Shown here piece after piece: positions 1-9,013 of a DNA stretch of 64,000 nt. The notes below the pieces were generated by a model, which worked only from the letters and a program-made list of their open reading frames with translations, did not search any database and had not been told where the DNA came from. Positions within the stretch are counted from its first letter, which is position 1; the number at the start of each line of letters is the position of its first letter. Made by a program: the position numbers and the translations under genes. The stretch is from Macrococcoides animalis (GTDB lineage Bacteria > Bacillota > Bacilli > Staphylococcales > Staphylococcaceae): assembly GCF_047425875.1 (NCBI RefSeq), contig NZ_CP179727.1, positions 1,426,001 through 1,490,000 on the forward strand, read 5' to 3'.

Positions 1-575
1 CCTTTATGATTCAAACGTTAATAAAAGGAACAGAATGGTGTTCATATAGTTTCGCTAAAGAGGGTGAAACGTTATCTACATCGTTATATTTATCAAATAC
101 GCATGATAGTTATAATTGTTCAACACACTTTACTTCTGAAAGAAACGAAGAATTGCAATCAATTATTGAGTCTGTGATTAAGAATTTAAACTGGTCTTAT
201 CAAATCGCCTTTGACGTAATTAAATGTGATACAACAGGGGACTATTACTTTATTGAATGTAATCCTCGTGCGACAAACGGTGCATTATTTATGCAACCCG
301 AAGTATGGGAGTTTAAGAAAAGTGAGCCAAAATACGAAGTGCGTCAATTAATCTTTGTGTCGCTATATAACTTTATCATGCGTCCTAAGAAACATAATTT
401 AGAACGCTTGAAGTATGGGAAAGATATTTTTTGGCATCCAAGTGAGAAATCAATCTTCTTCGAACAAATTATCAGCGGAGCACAGTGGTGGTTTGAAGCA
501 AAGTCTCAAAAGACTACAGTAAATACCATTACAACGTACGATATCGAGTGGAATGATGACATTGTAAATCTATAG
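1..575 (+). CDS. ATP-grasp family ligase, C-terminal part (cut by window edge)
   Basis: The reading frame is open to the left edge, so only the C-terminal part of at least 190 residues is seen. It carries the metal and nucleotide motif of ATP-grasp enzymes, FIECNPRATNG, preceded by an acidic strand (FDVIKCD). The ATP-grasp fold activates a carboxylate as acyl-phosphate and joins it to an amine or thiol. The substrate cannot be told because the N-terminal part is missing. The next gene, a GNAT-type acyltransferase, starts 17 bases downstream, so the two are probably co-transcribed and may modify the same small molecule; that link is inferred. Family call confident, specificity unknown. Confidence 0.75.
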   Translation, partial: FMIQTLIKGTEWCSYSFAKEGETLSTSLYLSNTHDSYNCSTHFTSERNEELQSIIESVIKNLNWSYQIAFDVIKCDTTGDYYFIECNPRATNGALFMQPEVWEFKKSEPKYEVRQLIFVSLYNFIMRPKKHNLERLKYGKDIFWHPSEKSIFFEQIISGAQWWFEAKSQKTTVNTITTYDIEWNDDIVNL

Positions 576-592
576 ATAAAGAGGTTTTACAC

Positions 593-1708
593 ATGACAAT
601 CTATACAAACTTTGAAGATATCCCTTTTGACGAGGTGGATATCTCTCCTTTTAATAAGGGATATATTCAGTACATGATGGAAGGCATCCATCGTGGCATT
701 GAGAATGTTCATGCACGTGTTGAAGTGATTTTACTCAACGGGCAATTAATTCCTTATAGTGTGAAAGAGGGTGGCTCGAAAGATTCTTGGATTCATTCAT
801 TCACTGGCCAATATATTGATGAGATGGTGTCAGAAGTGAATAGAATGGAGATGATGGGGGCACTTCGTACGTTGGCATATCAGTTATTGAATATTGGCCG
901 TCGTTTATTAGGACTTACGGGTGAGAAGACTGTAACTGTATTCCCTTCGTTTATGTCGACAACGATGTATGAAGAATTTCAGTTTGATCAAATTCAAGAA
1001 GTGACGAGAATATTAGTCGCACGTTTTCCAAAACATGCGATTGTCTATCGCACATTAAATGACAAGTTTCATCAAGATAAAATGCAAGAATTGAATGATA
1101 TAGGATACAAAGAAATGATTTCTCGTGCAATTTATATCTTTGATCCGAGTGAAGCACATACTAAGAATGAACGTAAGGATTTGAAGAAAGATATGAAACG
1201 TTTCGAGAAAAGTGGATACACATTTACGAATGAGATTCGGGAAGATGAATTTAGTCAGTTGATGCCACTATATAAACAAGTATATTTAGATAAGTATTCG
1301 GATTTCAATCCTCACTACACAGAAGATTTCTTTAAGTATTTATATAAAGAGATGGGACTAACATGGTTTGTAATTAAAGATGACGACCGTATAATTTCCT
1401 TCATGGGTGTAAGTCAAACGGGAAGCGTGCTGTTCCCGACGTATTTCGGCATGGATCAATCCGTAAAGGGCTTATACTTTATGACGAGTGGCTTGCTGTA
1501 TCACTTTGCAAAGGATAATGACTACGCTATTAATAATAGTGCTGGAGCGAAAGATTATAAACTTGCACGTGGAAGTAGGCCACACTTAGAATATCACTAT
1601 ATATATTACAAACATTTAAAACTTGTACCATTTATGAGTTACTATTTATTTACAAAAGTTGCAACACCGTTAGGAAAGTTTTTATTAAAAAAATTGCAGT
1701 TTAATTAA
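593..1708 (+). CDS. GNAT-fold acyltransferase (FemAB/BioF2-like), substrate unknown
   Basis: A 371-residue soluble protein. The second half (about residues 185-330) has the pattern of a GNAT/FemAB-type acyltransferase: a basic helix with ERKDLKKDMKRFEKSG, a strand WFVIKDDDRIISFMGV, and a late segment YAINNSAGAKDYKLARGSRP. The first half has no recognisable motif. The ATG is preceded by AAAGAGG at suitable spacing, 17 bases after the ATP-grasp gene, suggesting a two-gene unit. It could acylate an amine on a peptide or secondary metabolite made with the ATP-grasp protein, but nothing in the sequence names the substrate. Confidence 0.6.
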   Translation: MTIYTNFEDIPFDEVDISPFNKGYIQYMMEGIHRGIENVHARVEVILLNGQLIPYSVKEGGSKDSWIHSFTGQYIDEMVSEVNRMEMMGALRTLAYQLLNIGRRLLGLTGEKTVTVFPSFMSTTMYEEFQFDQIQEVTRILVARFPKHAIVYRTLNDKFHQDKMQELNDIGYKEMISRAIYIFDPSEAHTKNERKDLKKDMKRFEKSGYTFTNEIREDEFSQLMPLYKQVYLDKYSDFNPHYTEDFFKYLYKEMGLTWFVIKDDDRIISFMGVSQTGSVLFPTYFGMDQSVKGLYFMTSGLLYHFAKDNDYAINNSAGAKDYKLARGSRPHLEYHYIYYKHLKLVPFMSYYLFTKVATPLGKFLLKKLQFN

Positions 1709-1775
1709 ATATATTTATTATTCTGATATTAATAATGATATAATGTAAATATAAAATTTTTAGGCGGTGATGCAC

Positions 1776-2285
1776 ATGTCTATAGAAGTGAGACGTGCAA
1801 CAAAAGAAGATTTGCCGCGTATTATTGAAATCTATAATTCTACAGTTAAGAGTAGATTAGTGACTGCAGACACAGAACCTGTAACCGTTGAAAGTCGGAC
1901 AGAATGGTTTTTAAACCATTCGGCTAAACGTCCGATTTTTTTATTTCTCAAAAATAATGAAGTCGCTGGCTGGTTAAGTTTTGAGACCTTTTACGGAAGA
2001 CCTGCTTATGGTAAAACCGTCGAGATTAGTTTGTATTTAGATGAAAATTATCGTGGGATTGGTCTAGGTGAATTTGCTGTATCTGAAATGAAGCGTATCG
2101 CAAGTGAACTTGAAATTGAGACGCTGCTAGCATTTACTTTTTCACATAATACACGTGCGCTGAAATTATTCGTGAAACATGGATTTATTAAATATGGGGA
2201 ACTACCTGATGTTGCGATTATGGATGAGAAACATTATTCACTCACAATATTAGGCTGCAAAGTAGGAGGAAGTAACAATGGTTAA
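1776..2285 (+). CDS. GNAT N-acetyltransferase, phosphinothricin acetyltransferase-like
   Basis: About 169 residues of a complete GNAT domain: N-terminal strand IEVRRATKEDLPRIIEIYN, middle strand EISLYLDENYRGIGLGEF containing the acetyl-CoA binding R-G-x-G-x-G type loop, and C-terminal ALKLFVKHGFIKYGEL. The pattern IIEIYNSTV ... FYGRPAY fits the Pat/YncA subgroup, which acetylates free amino groups of small toxic or amino-acid-like compounds. I use ATG 1776 because AGGCGG lies eight bases upstream; a GTG at 1767 overlaps that ribosome binding site. The stop overlaps the start of the next GNAT gene, so the pair is translationally coupled. Confidence 0.8.
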   Translation: MSIEVRRATKEDLPRIIEIYNSTVKSRLVTADTEPVTVESRTEWFLNHSAKRPIFLFLKNNEVAGWLSFETFYGRPAYGKTVEISLYLDENYRGIGLGEFAVSEMKRIASELEIETLLAFTFSHNTRALKLFVKHGFIKYGELPDVAIMDEKHYSLTILGCKVGGSNNG

Positions 2286-2751
2286 GATTAGAAAAGCAAC
2301 AATCGAAGATGTTCCGAACATTAAAAAAATCGCTTCGATGGCTTGGTATGATACGTATGCAAAAATTATGGAAGCTAGTACTATCGCAAAGTTTTTAGAA
2401 GCAGCATATAATGATGAACGTTTGGAACGTAGAATTGGAGATTCGTTATTTTTAGTTGCTGAGAATGAGGACGAAGTGATTGGTTTTGCGAACTTTATTA
2501 ATGGTACAGAGTTATTTTTATCAGCAATCTACGTTAATCCAGCATATCAAAGACAAAATGTAGGTGCTGACCTTTTAGAAGCGGGGTTAGAAACCTTTGA
2601 TAAATATAAAGAATTATTTGTTGAAGTTGCTAGTAACAATGAACATGCACGTGCTTTTTATGAAAAAACAGGATTTGAACTCGTACGTGAATATGACGAA
2701 GAATTATTCGGTGAGACAGTTACTACAGGATTATTGAAAAAAGTACTTTAG
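2278..2751 (+). CDS. GNAT family N-acetyltransferase
   Basis: A 157-residue single-domain GNAT protein. The N-terminus VKIRKATIEDVPNIKKIA, the central FLSAIYVNPAYQRQNVGADLLEAG (acetyl-CoA pyrophosphate loop Q-x-x-x-V-G) and the C-terminal NEHARAFYEKTGFELV are all typical. Transfer of an acetyl group from acetyl-CoA to an unknown amine is expected. It overlaps the end of the upstream GNAT gene by eight bases and has the strong ribosome binding site AGGAGG. It ends just before a clear terminator, so it is the last gene of the unit. Confidence 0.8.
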   Translation: MVKIRKATIEDVPNIKKIASMAWYDTYAKIMEASTIAKFLEAAYNDERLERRIGDSLFLVAENEDEVIGFANFINGTELFLSAIYVNPAYQRQNVGADLLEAGLETFDKYKELFVEVASNNEHARAFYEKTGFELVREYDEELFGETVTTGLLKKVL

Positions 2752-2757
2752 ATAAAG

Positions 2758-2787
2758 GCGCAGACCAAGTATGGTTTGTGCTTTTTT
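2758..2787 (+). terminator. rho-independent terminator after the GNAT pair
   Basis: The stem GCGCAGACCA / TGGTTTGTGC (imperfect) with a four-base loop is followed by six T residues. It sits six bases after the stop of the second GNAT gene. Confidence 0.8.
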
Positions 2788-2932
2788 GCTGAAAACATGA
2801 GTTTGTTCGTAAAATTATATAATACAAAAGCTTCTCTTCTTCGTATTTCACTTTGAAAAATTCATATTCCATTTATAATATATCCCTTTATGATAAAATT
2901 TAATTAATGAAATATATTAAAGGAGTACCGCT

Positions 2933-4228
2933 ATGGATTATCAATTCCAAAAGATGCCAGAAGAAAAAGTGTTTAAAGACCCTGTGCATCGCTATGTACA
3001 TGTGCGCGATCAAATTATTTGGGATTTAATTAAAACGAAAGAGTTTCAACGCTTACGTCGTATAAAACAACTGGGTACCTTATATTTATCTTTTCATACT
3101 GCAGAACATTCGCGATTCAATCATTCATTAGGTGTTTATGAAATCGTTCGCCGAATGGTTGATGAAATATTTGTGGGAAGAGAATATTGGAATAATGATG
3201 ACAGACCCCTTGCTCTTTGTGCAGCACTTTTACATGATTTAGGACATGGGCCGTTTTCACATTGTTTCGAGAAAATTTTTAATACAGATCATGAAGCTTA
3301 TACACAGCAAATTATCTTAGGCGACACAGAGGTCAATAAAGTATTATCACGTGTTAGTCCAGAGTTTCCTAAAGAGGTTGCAGAGGTTATTAACAAGACA
3401 CATCATAATAAACTCGTCATTTCTATGATCTCATCTCAAATTGATGCGGATCGTATGGATTATTTGCAACGTGATGCATTTTATACGGGTGTCAGTTACG
3501 GTAGTTTTGATATGGAACGTATCCTTAGGCTCATGCGCCCCACAAAAGATGAAGTCGTAATAAAAGAAAGTGGTATGCATGCGGTTGAAGATTATTTAAT
3601 GAGCCGTTATCAAATGTACTGGCAAGTATACTTCCATCCGGTGAGTCGTGGTGGAGAGGTATTGTTAAATCGAGTATTAAAACGAGCAAAAGTATTGTAC
3701 GAAGCGGGGTATGAATTTATTGAGCCACCTAAATATTTAGTGCCATTTTTTAAATCGAATCAAGTGACAGTTCAAGAGTACTTACGACTTGATGAGATGG
3801 TATTGAACTATTATCTTCAGGAATGGATTGATGAGCAAGATAGTATATTAAGTGATTTGTCCCGTAGATTTGTCAATCGTGACTTGTTTAAACATTTACC
3901 GTTTGACGGTAACCGATTTACAATTGATGAATTGACTGAGCTGTTTCAAAAAGCTAACATTGATCCAGATTATTATTTCGTAGTCGACTCGTTTAGTGAC
4001 TTACCGTACGATTATAATCGACCAGGCATTAACTCACGTAAACCAATTCACTTAATTACAAGTACAGGCAAAATAAAAGAAATTAGTACGCAATCTGTTA
4101 TCATTAATAGTATTACAGGTATTCAGCGTAAAGATTATAAAATTTACTATCCGAAAGAAACAATTTTGAATATTCCTGACCTTGAAATTCGAGGTGCAAT
4201 TATTAATTTATTAAACGAATTAGAATAG
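2933..4228 (+). CDS. HD-domain phosphohydrolase, YwfO/dGTPase-like
   Basis: A 431-residue cytoplasmic HD-superfamily metal-dependent phosphohydrolase. The metal ligands are visible: RFNHSLG (His64), LLHDLGHGPFSH (His101-Asp102) and SQIDADRMDYL for the final Asp. This arrangement matches the YwfO/EF1143 group related to dGTP triphosphohydrolases, which remove triphosphate from dNTPs. The C-terminal half is the helical extension usual in that group. The ATG follows AAAGGAG at good spacing. ywhD follows nine bases later, an arrangement I recall near argS in staphylococci. Exact substrate is inferred from the family. Confidence 0.85.
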   Translation: MDYQFQKMPEEKVFKDPVHRYVHVRDQIIWDLIKTKEFQRLRRIKQLGTLYLSFHTAEHSRFNHSLGVYEIVRRMVDEIFVGREYWNNDDRPLALCAALLHDLGHGPFSHCFEKIFNTDHEAYTQQIILGDTEVNKVLSRVSPEFPKEVAEVINKTHHNKLVISMISSQIDADRMDYLQRDAFYTGVSYGSFDMERILRLMRPTKDEVVIKESGMHAVEDYLMSRYQMYWQVYFHPVSRGGEVLLNRVLKRAKVLYEAGYEFIEPPKYLVPFFKSNQVTVQEYLRLDEMVLNYYLQEWIDEQDSILSDLSRRFVNRDLFKHLPFDGNRFTIDELTELFQKANIDPDYYFVVDSFSDLPYDYNRPGINSRKPIHLITSTGKIKEISTQSVIINSITGIQRKDYKIYYPKETILNIPDLEIRGAIINLLNELE

Positions 4229-4237
4229 GGTGATATA

Positions 4238-4735
4238 ATGGCAGATTTTCAATTTAATATTATAAAGAACGATCCATTAGATGGCCACAAAGGTACAAAT
4301 ATTGGTTCGATTAGTTTAGATAATGTGGCACCGGTATTTATCGATATTGCAGAAGGTAATGCTTTTATCGATGTTGGCGCAATGCATGCACGTAGTGAAG
4401 TTGAAAAACGTGTCAAATGGGTGACGGATAAATCAGAAACTGTGGGTCCAGACCAAAAAGAATATTGGCTCGTTTGGGTAACAACTGAACGTGCGGAAGT
4501 TGGACCATATTATGCAGGTGTGACAGCATGTTACATGGCTGTTAATAAAGAACGCAAACGTGGTTATAAAGTTATGGCTGAACATGTAAATATGATGGAT
4601 AAATCAATGAAGCACAATTTTATCTTAGATCAAATCGGTAACGACAACAAAGCTGTATTAAAAGACTTCTTAATGAATCATAATCCAGAGATGTGGCAGA
4701 ATTCTGGTGAAACATTGAAAGAAATGCTTGGATAG
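4238..4735 (+). CDS. ywhD: YwhD family protein
   Basis: A 165-residue soluble protein recognised as YwhD by its N-terminus (FQFNIIKNDPLDGHKGT) and the segments FIDVGAMHARSEVEKRVKW and EYWLVWVTTER. The family is conserved in Bacillales and has no established function. It follows the HD phosphohydrolase gene by nine bases with GGTGAT as ribosome binding site. No signal peptide or membrane segment. Confidence 0.8.
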   Translation: MADFQFNIIKNDPLDGHKGTNIGSISLDNVAPVFIDIAEGNAFIDVGAMHARSEVEKRVKWVTDKSETVGPDQKEYWLVWVTTERAEVGPYYAGVTACYMAVNKERKRGYKVMAEHVNMMDKSMKHNFILDQIGNDNKAVLKDFLMNHNPEMWQNSGETLKEMLG

Positions 4736-4891
4736 TTGAATATTGATAGAAGTTTTCTTTTTTAATGCAATAGTCGCGTTACTTTTAATTTTGTGACAAA
4801 TATGTGACTTTAATAATCATGAAGATTTTTGGTTGTATTTTTTGTTCAAGATTAGTAAGATATGAATAGCTATAAAAATAGCTAGGACACT

Positions 4892-4930
4892 AAAGAAAGC
4901 AGGTATTTTTATACCTGCTTTCTTTAATTT
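4892..4930 (+). terminator. strong terminator between ywhD and ywiB
   Basis: The stem AAAGAAAGCAGGTAT / ATACCTGCTTTCTTT is perfect, about 14 bp, with a short T loop. It should end transcription after ywhD. The T-rich 3' side fits the plus strand. Confidence 0.8.
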
Positions 4931-4968
4931 TATGCAATTTTTGTTATAATCATAAGTGGGTGATAAAC

Positions 4969-5379
4969 ATGGAAATAGACATTCATATTAAACAGCAAAT
5001 CACGAACAGTGAGGGGACCGAGATGTTCGAATTTGACGTTGTCGGAACGCTACTAAAAAAAATGAATACATATATTATGTATAAAGAGTACATTGATGAC
5101 ATTTCAACAGATGTTCGTGTTAAAATTGAATCAGAACGGGTGCGTATCAATCGGAAAGGCGAATTAACGTTAGACTTTTTATTCGTGCCTTTTGAAACGA
5201 CTCAAAACATGTATCACCTAGCCAATCAAAAGACGGTCATGGAAGTGACTACGAATCAACTGTTGATGGATTCTGATGATACGTCAGGAAAATTATATAT
5301 CCAATATACAATTAAGAATAACAACACTGTCTTAGGCAGTTACACATATGATATAGAATATAAGGAGCGAGTGCTATGA
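4969..5379 (+). CDS. ywiB: DUF1934 (YwiB) beta-barrel protein
   Basis: A 136-residue protein of the YwiB/DUF1934 family, a small calycin-like beta-barrel of unknown function that lies next to argS in many Firmicutes. Alternating strands such as MYKEYIDDISTDVRVKIESE and KLYIQYTIKNNNTVLGSYTYDIEY match the family. I chose ATG 4969 behind GTGGGTGAT rather than the GTG at 4960. A TATAAT at 4945-4950 suggests a promoter just upstream. The stop overlaps the argS start by four bases (ATGA), implying coupling. Confidence 0.8.
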   Translation: MEIDIHIKQQITNSEGTEMFEFDVVGTLLKKMNTYIMYKEYIDDISTDVRVKIESERVRINRKGELTLDFLFVPFETTQNMYHLANQKTVMEVTTNQLLMDSDDTSGKLYIQYTIKNNNTVLGSYTYDIEYKERVL

Positions 5380-7034
5380 ACATCGTACAACAACAAAAAG
5401 AAACTTTAATTGAAGAGATTAAACAGGCGATACTGAAAGCAAATCTTGTAACGGAAGTACCAGAAATTAAGATTGAAATTCCTAAAGATACTAAAAACGG
5501 TGACTATGCATCAAACATCGCGATGGTATTAACGAAGCTCGCTAAAAAGAATCCGCGTGAAATTGCTCAAGCAATCGTTGATAACTTAGATATCAAGAAA
5601 GCGGATGTTACAAAAATTGATATCGCAGGTCCTGGTTTCATTAACTTCTATATGGATAACGCTTACCTTACAGGAATTATTACAGAAGCCTTATCTAAAA
5701 AAGAGAAATTTGGTAAAGCAGAACAACCTAAAAATGAAAAAATCTTAGTTGAATATGTATCAGCAAACCCAACGGGTAGCTTGCATATTGGGCATGCACG
5801 TAACGCTGCTGTAGGGGATACTTTATGTAACGTATTAAATTCAGCAGGTTATGAAGTATTACGAGAGTATTATATTAATGATGCTGGTAAACAAATAGAA
5901 AACTTAGCATACTCTATTGAAGCACGTTATTTCCAAGCATTTGGTCAAGATATGGATTTACCTGAAGATGGTTATCATGGAAAAGATATAATTGAAATCG
6001 GTAAAAAATTAGCTGAAGAACATCCTGAATACAAAGATGCAGAAAAGTCAGAGCGAATTAAAGCATTCCGTAAATTAGGTTTAGATTACGAGATGGATAA
6101 ACTAAAAAAAGATTTAACTGAATTCAACGTACACTTCGATAATTGGTTCAGTGAAACTTCATTATATGAAAATAAAGAAATTGATAAAGCGATAGAGAAA
6201 ATGCGCGAAATTGGCTATTTATTCGAAGAAGATGGCGCGACTTGGTTACGTACAACTGAATTTGGGGATGACAAAGATCGTGTGTTAATTAAACAAGACG
6301 GTAGCTACACTTACTTCTTGCCTGATATCGCTTACCATTATGACAAGATTGAACGTGGTTATGACACATTAATTAACTTATTTGGTGCAGATCATCATGG
6401 TTACATCAACCGTTTAAAAGCATCTCTTGAAACATTTGGAACAGATTCTAAACGTTTAGAAATTCAAGTCATGCAAATGGTTCGTTTATTACAAGATGGT
6501 CAAGAAGTGAAAATGAGTAAACGTACAGGGAATGCAATTACGTTGCGTGACATTATGGATGAAGTTGGTATTGATGCAGCGCGCTACTTCTTAACAATGA
6601 GAAGTCCTGATACACACTTTGACTTCGATATGGAACTTGCGAAGAGTCAATCAAGTGATAACCCAGTGTATTATGCTCAATATGCACATGCGAGAATTTG
6701 TTCAATATTACGTCAAGCAGCTGAAAATGCTATCGTGCCCACAAATGATGCTGACTTCTCACTAATTACCAATGACAAAGCATTTGAATTATTAAAGCGT
6801 ATTGCTGACTTTGAAACAGTGATTGAGCAAGCGGCTGATGCACGTGCACCACATAGAATCACTAACTATATTCAAGATTTAGCATCACATTTCCACAAGT
6901 TTTATAATGCTGAAAAAGTATTAACAGATGACTTAGAAAAATCTAAAGCGCATGTTGCTTTAATCGAAGCAGCTAGAATTACATTACAAAATGCATTAAC
7001 TTTAATTGGAGTTTCAAGCCCAGAAAAGATGTAA
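5376..7034 (+). CDS. argS: arginyl-tRNA synthetase
   Basis: A 552-residue class I aminoacyl-tRNA synthetase that charges tRNA-Arg with arginine in the cytoplasm. The N-terminal additional domain that binds the D-loop covers about residues 1-115. The catalytic Rossmann fold carries HIGH at residues 137-140 (SANPTGSLHIGHARN) and KMSKR at about 379-383. The C-terminal DALR anticodon-binding helical domain ends at LTLIGVSSPEKM. Length is normal. It overlaps ywiB by four bases and is followed by a terminator. Confidence 0.97.
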   Translation: MNIVQQQKETLIEEIKQAILKANLVTEVPEIKIEIPKDTKNGDYASNIAMVLTKLAKKNPREIAQAIVDNLDIKKADVTKIDIAGPGFINFYMDNAYLTGIITEALSKKEKFGKAEQPKNEKILVEYVSANPTGSLHIGHARNAAVGDTLCNVLNSAGYEVLREYYINDAGKQIENLAYSIEARYFQAFGQDMDLPEDGYHGKDIIEIGKKLAEEHPEYKDAEKSERIKAFRKLGLDYEMDKLKKDLTEFNVHFDNWFSETSLYENKEIDKAIEKMREIGYLFEEDGATWLRTTEFGDDKDRVLIKQDGSYTYFLPDIAYHYDKIERGYDTLINLFGADHHGYINRLKASLETFGTDSKRLEIQVMQMVRLLQDGQEVKMSKRTGNAITLRDIMDEVGIDAARYFLTMRSPDTHFDFDMELAKSQSSDNPVYYAQYAHARICSILRQAAENAIVPTNDADFSLITNDKAFELLKRIADFETVIEQAADARAPHRITNYIQDLASHFHKFYNAEKVLTDDLEKSKAHVALIEAARITLQNALTLIGVSSPEKM

Positions 7035-7047
7035 AAAGATACAGATG

Positions 7048-7088
7048 AAAGAACAACGGATTCTATAATTCGTTGTTCTTTTAATTTT
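7048..7088 (+). terminator. terminator after argS
   Basis: The stem AAAGAACAACGGAT / ATTCGTTGTTCTTT has one G-T wobble and an eight-base loop and runs into T-rich sequence. Confidence 0.75.
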
Positions 7089-7113
7089 TGTAAGTTATGG
7101 AACATGGTATAAT
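7085..7113 (+). promoter_or_regulatory. extended -10 promoter for the iron/cobalamin importer genes
   Basis: An extended -10 element TGGTATAAT ends at 7113, with a weak TTTTTG -35 seventeen bases upstream. It precedes the lipoprotein gene by about 30 bases. I see no sequence close to the Fur box (GATAATnATTATC type) around it, which is unusual if the importer is for iron. Confidence 0.45.
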
Positions 7114-7144
7114 GTTACAAAGCAAAATTTTTTTGGAGGAAGTT

Positions 7145-8008
7145 ATGAAAAAAACGCTATTCTTGCTAATAATTACATTTATTTTGATAACATCCGGTTG
7201 TAATAGTATTGAGAATTCTCAAGAATCAAAAGATAGGCAACGTATCATATCACTGATACCGAGTAATACGGAAATACTATATGAATTAGGTGTTTATAAA
7301 GAAATCATTGGTGTTTCTACTTCAGATAATTACCCGCAACAAGTTAAAGACAAAGAAAAATTTGATGGTATGAAACTTGACTATGAATCAATTCTAAGAG
7401 CAAAGCCAACGATGATTTTCGCTCATGAATCGATGGAAAAAGCACAAGAAAAAACATTAAAGAAACTCAGAAGTAAAGGAATTAAAGTCGTAGTAGTAAA
7501 TGACGCAACTTCGTTTGAGGGATTATATGAAAGTATCGAACAAATTGCAGTTGCGACAGGAAAGCAAGCTGAAGGTAAAGCGTTAATCGAAGATTTAAAG
7601 AAACAAGTGAAGGAAATCGCTATAAAATATCAAAAGCATGTTAAAGATAAGCGTATTCTGATTGAAGTATCATCAAATCCTGATATCTACACAGGTGGCA
7701 ATCACACTTTAATGAATGATTTACTGAAACAACTTGGTGCCGTTAATATATTTAGTGGTATAGAAGGATACCAAGCAGTTAGTATGGAAGCAATCGTCAA
7801 AAGTAATCCTGATATTATTCTTTCAACGAGTGAAATTTCTAATCAAGATTTAATGAAAGAAGTAAAATCTCGAAATGGTTTTAGTAAGGTCAAAGCGGTA
7901 AAAAATAATCAAATTCATGCAGTAAATGCGGATCTAGTATCTCGTCCTGGGCCAAGAATCGCACAAGGTATGGAAGAGATAGCGAAAGTGATAGCACATG
8001 AGAAATAA
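7145..8008 (+). CDS. ABC importer substrate-binding lipoprotein, BtuF/FecB-like
   Basis: A 287-residue extracellular lipoprotein. The signal peptide MKKTLFLLIITFILITSGC ends in a lipobox (ITSGC), so the Cys19 is lipid-anchored. The mature protein begins with RIISLIPSNTEILYELG, the hallmark of the class III periplasmic binding fold used for cobalamin, heme and siderophores. Further family segments are KPTMIFA, TGKQAEGKALIEDL and SRPGPRIAQGMEEIA. ATG 7145 is preceded by TTGGAGGAAG; longer in-frame starts are not supported. It overlaps the permease gene by eleven bases. The ligand (siderophore, heme or B12) cannot be decided. Confidence 0.82.
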   Translation: MKKTLFLLIITFILITSGCNSIENSQESKDRQRIISLIPSNTEILYELGVYKEIIGVSTSDNYPQQVKDKEKFDGMKLDYESILRAKPTMIFAHESMEKAQEKTLKKLRSKGIKVVVVNDATSFEGLYESIEQIAVATGKQAEGKALIEDLKKQVKEIAIKYQKHVKDKRILIEVSSNPDIYTGGNHTLMNDLLKQLGAVNIFSGIEGYQAVSMEAIVKSNPDIILSTSEISNQDLMKEVKSRNGFSKVKAVKNNQIHAVNADLVSRPGPRIAQGMEEIAKVIAHEK

Positions 8009-8945
8009 TATCATCGTAATAATATGTATTGTAGGCATCATACTATTGTCACTTTTTTATGATAATCATGGCTTATTAGATTTAAACAATCCTATAAATC
8101 GTACAATTTTATTAGAGATAAGAATACCACGAATAATAATCGGGATTTTAGTTGGAGTTGTTTTATCAATTACGGGTTACGTATTTCAAACAATTCTAAG
8201 CAATTACCTCGCTGATAGTTTTTCGCTAGGACTTGCAAGCGGTGCGAGTTTCGGTGGTGCATTAGCAATAGTTCTTGGTATGACAGTTACAATGACTGCT
8301 GTGTTTAGTATCGTATTTAGTTTATTGACGTTGTTTATAGTATTATTTGCAAGTCATCATTACAAATACAATCAACAGACCACATGGCTTATTTTGATGG
8401 GAATGTTTATTAATCTATTTTTTTCAAGTTGTGTGTATGTATTACTACTTATTTTCCCACAAAAATCATCTCATATCATGAACTATTTATTCGGTTCGAT
8501 TAATACTGTAAATTTTAATGATTTATTAATTTTATTACCTATTACATTTGTAGGTGTCATCATAATTTATTGTTTTCATAAGCAAATAGAAATTTTAGGA
8601 TTAGGGAATGACCGTGCAATCGCATTAGGTGTGAATACTGAAACGATAATCTATATGTTACTAATAGTTACTAGTATTATGTGTGCAATATTAATTAGTA
8701 TAACAGGCATTATCGGATTTGTAGGAATGATTATTCCTCCTTTTGTGAAATTAAATTTCAAAGGAAGCCGTATATCAAAACTTAATTCAATATTACTTGT
8801 TGCAGTATTGATGGTGTTAATAGGAGATTTTCTAGGCAGAAACTTGCTTCATCCTATACAGATACCAGTGTCAATAATGATGTGCTTAATAGGGATGCCA
8901 ATATTAATCTGGGTGATATTAAAACAAAATTCAAAAATATATTGA
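7998..8945 (+). CDS. FecCD-family ABC importer permease
   Basis: A 315-residue integral membrane protein of the BtuC/FecCD family, with about nine hydrophobic segments. Diagnostic segments are LEIRIPRIIIGILVG near the N-terminus, GLASGASFGGALAIVLG, LGLGNDRAIALGVNTE and ITGIIGFVGMIIPP, the last containing the loop that contacts the ATPase. It overlaps the binding-protein gene and should form a homodimeric channel with it. No ATPase gene follows, so it probably borrows one encoded elsewhere, as FhuC serves several importers in S. aureus. Confidence 0.88.
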   Translation: MRNNIIVIICIVGIILLSLFYDNHGLLDLNNPINRTILLEIRIPRIIIGILVGVVLSITGYVFQTILSNYLADSFSLGLASGASFGGALAIVLGMTVTMTAVFSIVFSLLTLFIVLFASHHYKYNQQTTWLILMGMFINLFFSSCVYVLLLIFPQKSSHIMNYLFGSINTVNFNDLLILLPITFVGVIIIYCFHKQIEILGLGNDRAIALGVNTETIIYMLLIVTSIMCAILISITGIIGFVGMIIPPFVKLNFKGSRISKLNSILLVAVLMVLIGDFLGRNLLHPIQIPVSIMMCLIGMPILIWVILKQNSKIY

Positions 8946-9013
8946 ATTGTCTGAATGATTTATGTACTATAGGATTATGCTTTACTATAGTATAGGGATA
9001 AAGGATGATGATT

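Noticed and set aside
4786..4815. TGTGAC repeats after ywhD as a Rex or Crp-like site
   Set aside because: Two short direct copies without the palindrome of either regulator and downstream of, not before, the nearest gene.
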